Of a DNA stretch of 64,000 nt, positions 26,001 to 33,520 are shown piece by piece. A program made the translations under genes and the position numbers. This DNA is from Candidatus Saccharimonadota bacterium. GTDB taxonomy: Bacteria; Patescibacteriota; Saccharimonadia; Saccharimonadales; Saccharimonadaceae. Location: positions 62,001-126,000 of the forward strand of contig JAFRJE010000002.1 in the NCBI GenBank assembly GCA_017432425.1, in the 5' to 3' direction. Under the pieces are notes generated by a model, which was given only the letters and a program-made list of their open reading frames with translations, was not told the DNA's origin and did no database searches. Each line of letters starts with the position of its first letter. The first letter of the stretch is position 1.

Positions 26001-27437
26001 TCCGCCTCGACCCTAGCGAAAGAAAGAAAGAAAACTGGCTGCTTAACGACCTCGCGCGAATTATACAGTTCAACGCTTAACGAATATCTTGGGCTTAACG
26101 CAAAAAGCGATATTGCGTTCGTCTATGTCGCCCTCCGAAAAGCCGGCGTTAAACGCTTCGAATCTGGCGCCGCTCTCGATTTGCTCTCCGTCCAAACCGC
26201 GTTTAATAACCTAAAAAACAGTTCCGACTTTACGCTCGTAACAAAAAAGTTAACCAGTAAGACCAGCCTCCAACGCGGCGACATCATCATCGCCTCCCAA
26301 ACCAAGGGCAAAAAGACCTACTCGAAGATTATGCTCTATATTGGCGCGTATGGAAAAACTTGTACAGGCTTAAAATACGGTAGCGTCGTCGATCTCGATA
26401 ACGGAAGCTCAACTCCCTACGTCCGTCCGATTTACTATTACCTAAACAATAGTAGTAAATATATGCGCTTCTATGTTTACCGCGCGAACCCGAGCGCCTA
26501 TGAAGACCCTGAAGTAGCCGAAGATCCTGGCGAAGATCCAGGAACCCCCGAAGACCCCGAAACTCCAAGTTCCTCTAAAAGCGAAAAAATCGCCGAACAG
26601 GCTCTAAAGTTCTCTTGGCCTTATACAGAATACTCAATTCCGACCAGTTCAGCTTGGGGTAAATGTGTCTATTGGTGGGGAACGAAAAAGAACGAACTCG
26701 TTAACTATCCGCGCCCGTTTGCGAACGGAAAGTTTAGCGATCAAACGAACGAATGGAGTAATGGCGTCGTTAAGCTAAAAAGTCCGAACAACTACTACTA
26801 TACCTGCGCGAATACCATTCCGCCATATTACGCAAAATATAAAAACCTTTCCTCCTGGAGCATCGACGACATTCGTGACCCAGAGGGCGAGTACAACGCG
26901 AACATCATTCTAAAAGAAAAAGAGCGTAGCGTCATGTTTACAAAACCGAGTCAAATTGAAAACGGTTGGGACTGTATTAGCTTCGTCAACGACACTTTGA
27001 AAGCAGCCAGCGTGACTAAATTCCCCAGCGGTATTAAAAGTACCGTAAACGCTAATCCGAGCGGTTGGACTAAAATCGGCGACTATGTCCTCGACACCAA
27101 AGCCGCCCGCTCCGCCTACAAAAAATCCTCGACTCTAACCGCCGTTGACGGAACGACGAAAAAAGAAACCAAGCTCGAACCTGGCGACGTCGTCGTTCGC
27201 TACGATACCTACGAAAGCAAATGTAGCGGCTGTGTAAAGACAATGACCAAGAACGGCGAACAATGGGTTAAAGGAGTTCACATCTTCATCTGGGTAGGTC
27301 AAAAAGGCTGGCCTTACGGCGACCGCGCCGAGGGCGCTAAAGGGTGGTACTCCGGCGGTTTAGTTATGGATACCTGGATTGGCGACCATATCTATAACTA
27401 CGGTAACGTTAAAGTCTTTCGCTATACTGGAGCATAA
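23001..27437 (+). CDS. Giant secreted protein: C39-like, SGNH hydrolase and four NlpC/P60-like modules
   Basis: 1478 residues with a signal peptide ending near residue 30 (GEAYA). About 31-215: a C39-type papain-fold domain in which the expected catalytic Cys is lost (NGSAIVSFATL), although the His segment (GGHYIVILAY) and FDPA remain. About 265-460: an SGNH/GDSL hydrolase with IIGDSM (Ser), LGNND and DGHPTVAGS (Asp, His). Then four units begin with an I-A-x-x-A-x-x-x-x-W-P motif near 529, 727, 946 and 1194. Each resembles NlpC/P60, but only the last has GWDCISFV (Cys) and GVHIFIWVG (His). Peptidoglycan or host-wall hydrolysis is inferred. AAGGAG before the ATG; it follows the PEGA gene by 1 nt. 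Confidence 0.8.
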   Translation: MKNPLKLIFSFAVIVLSFLFSLGNLGEAYAATKTYGFSSPNKDYLYSQSAEWWKGVGDGTAKNGSAIVSFATLASVINNKKITPAAIAKLAYEKGYWNLSGATPTDLIEKLLGEYSNVEKVIAAGSKTSQRVSATAKTFTKMKNAAIIVRATGKKPFDTGETGGHYIVILAYKSNGKVLAFDPAQNKSTWIKASTLYGKMSKDIMFYAVTFSGEGNDLAQFAPSNLPVDDDDGDTGIEPEGDPDEPFDDEEEEQQQPENYSTTGSDILIIGDSMIYRSNSTKKTVKTNLSWYKKYYNGKILSANANLKQARIISGDSKTFGDGINYIKNTLKAADVRANVVIDLGNNDCISISSILCPHGANVSSSQVKEMVQAIRAKNSTAKIYFTTNYRAVVEPSSASDYSKLEEINRDVFVEATKSFTDVYLIDWVTAVKAQSSPSYYVHVDGHPTVAGSTALGNLIANAVINANNQGTGGSDGGSGDDSGTGGESGDAVDCETNPTDPGCTSDGDDGGSDGQGGQQQGTVVTTYGQVIAENALEVTWPAEDGTCKGTNGTTYSWLTMRDYCKSSINDEYAARLSGAGINPSVETAQKPASFIAAVIAASSNLGRIPETVLNGTTSLYDYFESEAKKSDADWEKGNGVPAIGDVVYQNNQFYIYVGDARIMYGNAVTVKAGEWVPYMDNISSNQSYNYYRVTKKYMGGDSGLDDQVPPEDQSEGEDAAGDGTPGEKIAARAMSFSWPLTKYSTDNAEVYGKCVAKYTSRYTSSSEINLFNLSTYPSETTKSWKLKTYPTGTKCNKTITPAYAKFKGVDGNISKMNSYSVGSMSFIRNVFLSLGVDINYLSISDLRSKLETSSNWELVTKNATAETEFVLGDLIVAPDAAMIYVGEFGGIYGKVTQAYKGSWSPRVTPLYLPKGKKTYVFRLKTDANISESGDCPEVSLDSVEGNEKIAVAASEMAWPYRTGSGDKLGKCLNSSNALVTFPEKLTYSVANNKLTTKSKSASTLAKERKKTGCLTTSRELYSSTLNEYLGLNAKSDIAFVYVALRKAGVKRFESGAALDLLSVQTAFNNLKNSSDFTLVTKKLTSKTSLQRGDIIIASQTKGKKTYSKIMLYIGAYGKTCTGLKYGSVVDLDNGSSTPYVRPIYYYLNNSSKYMRFYVYRANPSAYEDPEVAEDPGEDPGTPEDPETPSSSKSEKIAEQALKFSWPYTEYSIPTSSAWGKCVYWWGTKKNELVNYPRPFANGKFSDQTNEWSNGVVKLKSPNNYYYTCANTIPPYYAKYKNLSSWSIDDIRDPEGEYNANIILKEKERSVMFTKPSQIENGWDCISFVNDTLKAASVTKFPSGIKSTVNANPSGWTKIGDYVLDTKAARSAYKKSSTLTAVDGTTKKETKLEPGDVVVRYDTYESKCSGCVKTMTKNGEQWVKGVHIFIWVGQKGWPYGDRAEGAKGWYSGGLVMDTWIGDHIYNYGNVKVFRYTGA

Positions 27438-27452
27438 ACAAGGAGGAAAACT

Positions 27453-28280
27453 ATGGAAAATCAATCAATCATCTCATCAGCCAAAAATGCTCGCGGTCCA
27501 CGAACTCCCGCGAGACCCGCTAAAAAAGGGCCCTCGAAGATCTTCCTCGCCGCCTCCGCCGTTCTCGTCGTTGCTGGCGTCGCGTTCCTCGTCATCTCTA
27601 ACAATTCCTCTGCCGAAACTTTTAACGAAGACGCCGCGCCGCGCGGTTCTCTCGAAACGACCGCAAATTACGCTAGCCTAGAAGACTTTGAGCTCGAAAT
27701 CGACGAGCTCTCAATCGACGACCTCGAAGAAATCGAAAACAAAATCTCTCTCTTCTTTACATATTCTTTCCCCGAAATAAAAACCCTGACCGCCGGAACC
27801 CCGGAAGTTTCCGAAGAGAAACCCGAAGAAACCGTTAGCGAAGAAGAAAACCCCTCGGAAACAACTTTAATAAAAATCCCTCTCTCCGCGAACACTAACC
27901 AAAAATTCTTCGCCGAACTCTCGCTCATGTCTAATATCTCCGGCTATACTTTAACGATTCTCGACAACAAAAACAACGAAATCTACGCTTATAACGGCGG
28001 GGCGTTTAATAACTCCGTTTACGATACTTCCTCCGAACCTTTCCTCGACTCAATCATTACCAAACTCCCTTATACTGATAAAGCCGATTCTGGCGTCGAA
28101 TTTACCGTCGAATACCAAGGCGCCGACGAAGACCGCCTAACAATTTCTCCTGTCGAAGAGGGAAAAACTCTTTCTGAAGTCGATTGCGAAAACGCTCTCA
28201 AAAAATCAATCGACTGGGCGAGCTCGCTCAACATTACCTACTCCGGAGAGATTACCGAAGCTAACTTCGTTTGCGAATAG
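27453..28280 (+). CDS. Hypothetical membrane-anchored extracytoplasmic protein
   Basis: 275 residues. A Pro/Arg-rich cytoplasmic start precedes one membrane segment (IFLAASAVLVVAGVAFLVIS, about residues 30-49). The outer part is strongly acidic (EIDELSIDDLEEIE) and then forms a beta-type domain (FAELSLMSNISGYTLTILD). No family is recognised. It is the third gene of the operon with the PEGA and giant hydrolase genes (16-nt gap, AAGGAGG SD), so a role in anchoring or folding that protein is possible but not shown. Confidence 0.65.
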   Translation: MENQSIISSAKNARGPRTPARPAKKGPSKIFLAASAVLVVAGVAFLVISNNSSAETFNEDAAPRGSLETTANYASLEDFELEIDELSIDDLEEIENKISLFFTYSFPEIKTLTAGTPEVSEEKPEETVSEEENPSETTLIKIPLSANTNQKFFAELSLMSNISGYTLTILDNKNNEIYAYNGGAFNNSVYDTSSEPFLDSIITKLPYTDKADSGVEFTVEYQGADEDRLTISPVEEGKTLSEVDCENALKKSIDWASSLNITYSGEITEANFVCE

Positions 28281-28293
28281 CCGAAAAACCTGA

Positions 28294-28299
28294 TATAAT
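28294..28299 (+). promoter_or_regulatory. -10 box of the ABC transporter gene
   Basis: A TATAAT lies 8 nt before ATG 28308 with no SD, consistent with a leaderless mRNA. Confidence 0.6.
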
Positions 28300-28307
28300 C
28301 ACGTATT

Positions 28308-31300
28308 ATGTTAGAGTTACGGAAGATTACTAAGGTTTATGAAACCGAAAGTCTAAAACAGACCGCGCTTAATAAAATTAGCGTAAACTTCCGCGAATCC
28401 GAATTTTGTTCAATCCTCGGTCCCTCTGGTTCTGGAAAGACAACCCTCCTCAATATCATTGGCGGTCTCGACAAATATTCCTCCGGCGATTTAGTTATTG
28501 ATAAAGTCTCGACAAAAAAATATAAAGATTCCGACTGGGATAGTTACCGGAACCATCGCATTGGCTTCGTTTTCCAAAACTATAATCTAATCTCCCATCA
28601 ATCAATCCTAAACAACGTCAAACTCGCTTTAACCCTTTCCGGAGTATCAAAATCCGAGGCAACCCGCCGCGCGAAAAAGGCGTTAAACGACGTCGGACTT
28701 GGCGACCACATCCATAAACGCCCGGCTCAGCTTTCTGGCGGTCAAATGCAACGCGTCGCAATCGCTCGCGCCCTCGTCAACGACCCAGACATTCTCCTCG
28801 CCGACGAACCAACCGGCGCGCTCGATACAACTACTTCCGTCCAAATCATGGAACTCTTGAAAAAGATTTCTGAACGAAAACTTGTTATTATGGTTACTCA
28901 TAATCCCGAACTCGCCGAAAAATATTCTTCCCGCATTATCAATATTAAAGACGGAAAACTCCTCTCCGACTCAAACCCTTTTACCATAAATTGGCGTAGC
29001 TCCCTAAAGCCCAACTCCGCTAAAATCCTCAGAAAAACCAGAAAAACAAAAATGAACTTTCTAACCGCGCTCAGTCTTTCCTTTAATAATTTAATGACGA
29101 AAAAGGGAAGAACCGTTCTAATTGCTTTTGCTGGCAGTATCGGCATTATCGGCATCGCCCTAATTCTCGCCGTTTCAACCGGTTTCCAAAATTACGTCGA
29201 TTCAATCCAAGAAGATACTCTCGACTCTTACCCATTAATGATAACCGAAGAATCTTTTTCTCTAACTAGTTTAATGACTAGTGGCGAAGAAGATCTCGAG
29301 AAATCGAACGAACTCGACTATAAATCCCTCCGCGAAGAAAAGAATAAAGACCTCGTCGAATATCCCGTCCTCGCGAATACTTTAAAATCCGTCGCAACCA
29401 ACGACCTAAAAAGTTTTAAATCATATTATGAGAAAAACGCCACCGCGCTTAAAAACGACGTAAAATCCGTTCTCGTCGGCTACGATATTAAACCCCTCGT
29501 TTATTCTGTCGACAAAACCAACCGCGTCGCAAAACTAAACCCAAACGATACTTTCTCCTCTATGTTCGGCGGTAGCATGAGTATGTTGACTAACTTTACC
29601 GGCGGCTCAATGTCGCTCTATAGCCCGCTCTACAATACCGACCGTTCGTCGGTCGAATCGAAATACGAAATCCTCGCCGGTCGTCTCCCCGAAAATTATG
29701 ACGAAGTTATTATTAACCTCGGAATTAAAGGCGTCATGTCCGACCTCCTCGCCTACGAACTCGGTCTAAAAGATACCTCCGAACTTTCGACTTTAGTCCA
29801 AAAACTTATGTCCGGCGAATCTGTTGATATTGAATCCGATCCAATCGTAATGGACTATGAGGATTTTCTCGATCTCGACCTCCGCCTAATTCTCCCCTCC
29901 GACTTATATTCTTATAACGAAAAATACGACGTCTACGAAGATATGTCTTCCGACCAGGCTTTCCTCGAAAACGTCTATAAAACTAAAGCAATCAAATTAA
30001 AAGTCGTCGGCGTCATTACCGCGAAAGAGGGCGTAATGACCGAATCTCTCGAACAAGGCGTTAATTATTCTGCCGATTTAATCGACTATATTATAAAACA
30101 AAGCGAAAATTCCGAAATCGTCAAAAAGCAACTCGAAAACCCCGAAATTAACGTCCTCTCCGGCAAACGTTTCGACGACGACAAAGCCTCGTTCGACTAT
30201 TCGTTCGAAGATCTTGTTTCTGTTGATAACGAAAAACTTTCCTCTCTTTTTAACGTCGAGATTGACCAGAAAACCTTAAATTCAACAATCGAAGATTATA
30301 TGAAAAAAATTTCCGACTTAGTCAACGTCGATACCGAGCCCGCAAAAACCGCTTTTCTTTCCGCTTTCGATTCTCTAACTTCTCTCCTTTCCAAAAAACT
30401 CGCTGATTATGAAGCCGAAACTTCCTCCTTGCCCGCCGACGCCGATGCTTTCGTCGAAAGTTTTCTCTATGAATACGCTCCAGGCGAAGTCCTCTCAACT
30501 CTCGAAGCCGACTATGTTCTCCCCGCCGACATCTACCGCGAACTTTTTTCTGGTTTCTATAAATCCCTCCTCCCGGCTTTCTTAAACGCCCGCTCTCTCG
30601 GCGTTGATGTTTCGCTTGAAGATTCTGTCGCCTACTTTAAAACTCTCGCGCCTTTCCTCGAAACCGAAGAAACTTTTGCGAAAATGATGACCGAAGCAAA
30701 AATTAAAAAATCCATCCTCGAACAAGTCGGCAATTTAACCGCCTACCTCTCTAAAACCTTTGCCGAAAGTTTTAATATCGACGCTTCTGCTTTCTCCTCC
30801 GCCTTTACTCTAAATTTCTCCGAAGACGAACTAACCCGCGTAATGGAATCGCTGCTTAATCGAACTGACGCAACTTTAAAATCAAACCTTTCGCTTCTCG
30901 GTTTCCAAGACAAAGATGATCCGTCCTATCTTTACTTTTATTTTACAAGTTTCGACGGTAAAGAAAATTTTCTTAACTTCCTAAAAAGCTATAACGAGAA
31001 AGTAGGAAAAGAACAACAAATCAACTTTTCCGACGTAACCGGAATTTTAATGGACTCCGTAAAAATTATCGTTAACGCCGTTTCTTACGTTCTAATTGCT
31101 TTCGTCTCAATCTCCCTCGTCGTCTCCTCGATTATGATTGGAATCATAACTTATATTTCCGTTTACGAACGAACTAAAGAAATTGGAATCCTCCGCGCAA
31201 TCGGCGCCTCAAAACACAACATCTCAAGCATCTTTAACGCCGAAACCTTTATTATCGGTCTTCTCTCCGGACTTTTCGGAATCATCATTTCCTATACTAT

Positions 31301-31484
31301 TATCCCAATCATCAACGTCATTCTCAACAACTTAACTAACGTCGCAAATCTCCGCGCCGCCCTAAACCCCTCCTCCGCGCTAGTTCTCGTCGTCCTAAGT
31401 ATAATTTTAACGTTAATCGGCGGCTTAATTCCCGCTCGTTCCGCCTCGAAAAAAGACCCCGTCGAAGCCTTACGCACTGAATAA
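28308..31484 (+). CDS. MacB-like ABC transporter, ATPase fused to FtsX-type permease
   Basis: 1058 residues. The ATPase domain (about 1-225) has Walker A GPSGSGKTT, FVFQNYNLI (Q-loop), the LSGGQMQRVAIARAL signature and ILLADEPTGALD. A membrane segment near residue 265 (VLIAFAGSIGIIGIALILAV) is followed by a very large extracellular region of about 640 residues. Three more membrane segments form the FtsX end (VLIAFVSISLVVSSIMIG, then YERTKEIGILRAIGA). MacB-type proteins act by mechanotransmission in export of lipoproteins, peptides or antibiotics. The periplasmic-like domain is far longer than in MacB. The next element is the structured RNA at 31503. Confidence 0.88.
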   Translation: MLELRKITKVYETESLKQTALNKISVNFRESEFCSILGPSGSGKTTLLNIIGGLDKYSSGDLVIDKVSTKKYKDSDWDSYRNHRIGFVFQNYNLISHQSILNNVKLALTLSGVSKSEATRRAKKALNDVGLGDHIHKRPAQLSGGQMQRVAIARALVNDPDILLADEPTGALDTTTSVQIMELLKKISERKLVIMVTHNPELAEKYSSRIINIKDGKLLSDSNPFTINWRSSLKPNSAKILRKTRKTKMNFLTALSLSFNNLMTKKGRTVLIAFAGSIGIIGIALILAVSTGFQNYVDSIQEDTLDSYPLMITEESFSLTSLMTSGEEDLEKSNELDYKSLREEKNKDLVEYPVLANTLKSVATNDLKSFKSYYEKNATALKNDVKSVLVGYDIKPLVYSVDKTNRVAKLNPNDTFSSMFGGSMSMLTNFTGGSMSLYSPLYNTDRSSVESKYEILAGRLPENYDEVIINLGIKGVMSDLLAYELGLKDTSELSTLVQKLMSGESVDIESDPIVMDYEDFLDLDLRLILPSDLYSYNEKYDVYEDMSSDQAFLENVYKTKAIKLKVVGVITAKEGVMTESLEQGVNYSADLIDYIIKQSENSEIVKKQLENPEINVLSGKRFDDDKASFDYSFEDLVSVDNEKLSSLFNVEIDQKTLNSTIEDYMKKISDLVNVDTEPAKTAFLSAFDSLTSLLSKKLADYEAETSSLPADADAFVESFLYEYAPGEVLSTLEADYVLPADIYRELFSGFYKSLLPAFLNARSLGVDVSLEDSVAYFKTLAPFLETEETFAKMMTEAKIKKSILEQVGNLTAYLSKTFAESFNIDASAFSSAFTLNFSEDELTRVMESLLNRTDATLKSNLSLLGFQDKDDPSYLYFYFTSFDGKENFLNFLKSYNEKVGKEQQINFSDVTGILMDSVKIIVNAVSYVLIAFVSISLVVSSIMIGIITYISVYERTKEIGILRAIGASKHNISSIFNAETFIIGLLSGLFGIIISYTIIPIINVILNNLTNVANLRAALNPSSALVLVVLSIILTLIGGLIPARSASKKDPVEALRTE

Positions 31485-31489
31485 AATTA

Positions 31490-31498
31490 TGCTAAAAT
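31490..31498 (+). promoter_or_regulatory. Extended -10 promoter of the 31503 RNA/31648 gene
   Basis: TGCTAAAAT follows the ABC transporter stop by 5 nt. Initiation around 31505 would start the transcript at the first hairpin. Confidence 0.5.
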
Positions 31499-31502
31499 TA
31501 TC

Positions 31503-31611
31503 TTATCTAGCTATACTTCGGTCCCTCGCTAGATAAAAGAAACTTGGTTATAGATATCGTCATTTATATCTATAACTTTGAGCCGTTTAAGTTTAGGCTC
31601 GCATAAATGAC
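31503..31611 (+). ncRNA. Structured leader RNA with pseudoknot before the 31648 gene
   Basis: Three perfect hairpins are visible. P1: TTATCTAGC / GCTAGATAA (31503-31511, 31528-31536), 9 bp. P2: GTTATAGATAT / ATATCTATAAC (31547-31557, 31566-31576), 11 bp. P3: GAGCC / GGCTC (31580-31584, 31596-31600). The P2 loop GTCATTT (31559-31565) is complementary to AAATGAC (31605-31611), so a pseudoknot enclosing P3 can form. A 36-nt linker with AAGGAG leads to the ATG. The design is that of a cis-regulatory RNA or a riboswitch-like element; no known class is recognised. Confidence 0.55.
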
Positions 31612-31647
31612 TCTAAGTTAATTTAAAAAATTTTCAAGGAGTTACTT

Positions 31648-31905
31648 ATGTTAAATTCTAACAAACTTAACAAATCAGAACGCGTCGAAGTCATGGCTCT
31701 TTTCGGCTATGAAATGACCCCGTGCCAACCGCTTTCGTTTAAAAAGCGTGGCGAATCTGAAATTGAGGTAACGGAGCTTCTCCGAACCCACATCAAATTC
31801 ACTGGCGCGACGGCGCATCACATCTTCGACGTCCTCTGCGGACGCAAGCAATTCACGCTAGAGTTCAACTCGACAGATTTGTCTTGGCATCTCCGCTCAG
31901 AGTAA
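31648..31905 (+). CDS. Small hypothetical protein downstream of a structured leader
   Basis: 85 residues; not recognised. No signal peptide or membrane segment. It is mixed alpha/beta in look (SERVEVMALFGYEM, then EIEVTELLRTHIKF), with Cys at CQPL and VLCGRKQF. AAGGAG lies 8 nt before the ATG. It is monocistronic: the structured RNA at 31503-31611 precedes it and a terminator follows at 31914. The investment of a 140-nt structured leader in a single small gene suggests tight control, possibly feedback by its own product. Confidence 0.6.
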   Translation: MLNSNKLNKSERVEVMALFGYEMTPCQPLSFKKRGESEIEVTELLRTHIKFTGATAHHIFDVLCGRKQFTLEFNSTDLSWHLRSE

Positions 31906-31913
31906 GTTCTGTA

Positions 31914-31937
31914 AAAATAGCCCTTTCGGGCTATTTT
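31914..31937 (+). terminator. Intrinsic terminator after the 31648 gene
   Basis: AAATAGCCC-TTTC-GGGCTATTT followed by further T residues. On the minus strand the AAATAGC flank can also serve the end of lepB, which converges from the right. Confidence 0.85.
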
Positions 31938-31973
31938 TTCTCCCCTCTCCTCCTAGACTTTACTTCACAATCC

Positions 31974-32612
31974 CTAGAACGTCCTCAATCTTTCCAACGG
32001 GAACAATCTCAAAATTACCGGTCCAACTACCCTACAATACGGAACCGTCCCCAACCCATTTCTCGAATCATAACTATGCGACCCCTCGCGATTATCTCCC
32101 GAGACAAACAATTCTCCCTCCGGAACCGTTACATCGACTTCTCCGCTCGTATATTCTTTCGGACCGTCGTCGTCGCTCACTCTCCAGTCCTCGTCATAAA
32201 CATGTCCCTCCGGATATTCGCTATTATAAACTGTCATTATCCCGTCTTTAACCGTTACTCGCTCCCCCGGAAACGCAACTACGCGCTTAATAATATACTG
32301 GTCTTTAATCCCTGACGGCGGGTCACAAGTCAACTCTCCGCTTGAGCTTCCGTTTGCAAAAACAATTATATCACCTCGCTCGGGAACATATTCCTTACTG
32401 TTAAAATGCGCCCAAGTTACCGTTAGTCGATTAACAATCATTCGGTCATCGCCGAGCAACGTATTTTCCATACTACTCCCAACCACGTTATATGACCGGA
32501 AAATATATTTATTTAACAAAAACGTCCCAATAACAACGCACAGAACAAACCCAATCAAACTCAAAATATCTTTTAGAATCGGGTGTTTCTGTAAAAAAGT
32601 AGCTTTCTCCAT
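31974..32612 (-). CDS. lepB: Signal peptidase I
   Basis: 212 residues. A membrane-bound serine protease that removes signal peptides from exported proteins such as the giant secreted ones here. It has one N-terminal membrane segment (ILSLIGFVLCVVIGTFLL), the nucleophile in VGSSMENTLL (near residue 47) and the general-base lysine in IIKRVVAFPGE (near 107), then the SGDNREGSHSYDSR box. The ATG at 32618 touches the TATAAT box at 32619-32624; the ATG at 32612 lies 6 nt after it and is the better leaderless start. Confidence 0.93.
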   Translation of the reverse strand: MEKATFLQKHPILKDILSLIGFVLCVVIGTFLLNKYIFRSYNVVGSSMENTLLGDDRMIVNRLTVTWAHFNSKEYVPERGDIIVFANGSSSGELTCDPPSGIKDQYIIKRVVAFPGERVTVKDGIMTVYNSEYPEGHVYDEDWRVSDDDGPKEYTSGEVDVTVPEGELFVSGDNREGSHSYDSRNGLGTVPYCRVVGPVILRLFPLERLRTF

Positions 32613-32618
32613 ATACAT

Positions 32619-32624
32619 ATTATA
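32619..32624 (-). promoter_or_regulatory. -10 box of lepB
   Basis: TATAAT on the minus strand, 6 nt before ATG 32612, divergent from the promoter at 32658-32666. Confidence 0.6.
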
Positions 32625-32657
32625 ATATCATACTTATCGTTAAAAATCGAAAAAATC

Positions 32658-32666
32658 TGCTATAAT
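32658..32666 (+). promoter_or_regulatory. Extended -10 promoter of the 32678 gene
   Basis: TGCTATAAT, 11 nt before ATG 32678, without SD. Confidence 0.6.
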
Positions 32667-32677
32667 ATATATTGTCT

Positions 32678-33463
32678 ATGGCTGATTATATTTTTATTCG
32701 TAAATCCCGTAACGCCCTGAGTTCCTTTCTCCATTTATTCCTAAATATTCTCCTCGGCGTCGGCTCAATTTTCATTACCGTTGTCTCCGGAAGCTGGATT
32801 ATCGGGCTTTTTCTCGTCTTGATTTCAAAATGGCGCATGTTTGCCGTCCGCCCGCGTTTCTGGTTCTTAAACTTAAAGTCGAATCTCGTCGATTTAATCG
32901 TCGGCTTCTCTTTTGTCTTCCTGACTTATTTCTCCGGCATGACCCTCCTCCCCGTCCATTATACCCTGACCGCTCTCTATATTATCTGGCTCGTCATCAT
33001 CAAACCAATTACTAAAGAAAGCGGAAACCTAATTCAGTCAATCTTCGCTATTATTCTTGGAACTTCCGCCGTCATTCTCGCGACCGCAAACCTAAATTCC
33101 GCCGCTATGATTCTTCTCGAATTTTTTATCGGCTATGGCGCCTCCCGCCACGTCCTCTGCCAAAACAACAACACTAAAGATTTCGAGCTAACGTCCTTGA
33201 TTTGCGGCTTGCTTTTCTCGGAAATTTCTTGGCTAGCGCATTCTTGGTTAATTATTTACTCTTTCGGAACGACCGGAATTATCCTCCCCCAGCTCGCAGT
33301 TATTCTTGGAATTGTCGCTTTCGTTTTCCATAAAGTCTATGCCGAGACGACCAAACGTGACGGCGACTTAAAATTAAAAGACGTCACGCTTCCGGTTTTC
33401 TTCGGAATTTTAACGATTGCCGTTATTGTTCTCGGTTTCTCAAATCCTTTCTTTAACGTCTAA
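32678..33463 (+). CDS. Multi-pass membrane protein of unknown function
   Basis: 261 residues with about eight hydrophobic segments (for example FLHLFLNILLGVGSIFITVV, LIVGFSFVFLTYFSGMTLL and FFGILTIAVIVLGFSNPFF). The cytoplasmic loops carry RMFAVRPRFWFLNLKSN. Family not recognised; no transporter or enzyme signature is visible. An in-frame TTG at 32672 would add only two residues and lies too close to the -10, so ATG 32678 is preferred. It is divergent from lepB and followed by a 22-bp palindrome. Confidence 0.65.
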   Translation: MADYIFIRKSRNALSSFLHLFLNILLGVGSIFITVVSGSWIIGLFLVLISKWRMFAVRPRFWFLNLKSNLVDLIVGFSFVFLTYFSGMTLLPVHYTLTALYIIWLVIIKPITKESGNLIQSIFAIILGTSAVILATANLNSAAMILLEFFIGYGASRHVLCQNNNTKDFELTSLICGLLFSEISWLAHSWLIIYSFGTTGIILPQLAVILGIVAFVFHKVYAETTKRDGDLKLKDVTLPVFFGILTIAVIVLGFSNPFFNV

Positions 33464-33469
33464 ACTTAA

Positions 33470-33491
33470 AAACCTTAAAATTTTAAGGTTT
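33470..33491. repeat. 22-bp perfect palindrome upstream of htrA
   Basis: AAACCTTAAAA-TTTTAAGGTTT is fully self-complementary. There is no T-run after it, and it overlaps the expected -35 position of the htrA promoter. An operator is as likely as a weak terminator. Confidence 0.6.
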
Positions 33492-33507
33492 AATTAAAAT
33501 TCCAGCG

Positions 33508-33513
33508 TATAAT
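33508..33513 (+). promoter_or_regulatory. -10 box of htrA
   Basis: A TATAAT lies 7 nt before ATG 33521 with no SD. Confidence 0.6.
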
Positions 33514-33520
33514 AATAATC

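Noticed and set aside
31884-32315. 143-codon frame on + running over the lepB gene
   Set aside because: It crosses a strong terminator at 31914 and lies antisense to a clear signal peptidase; no start signal.
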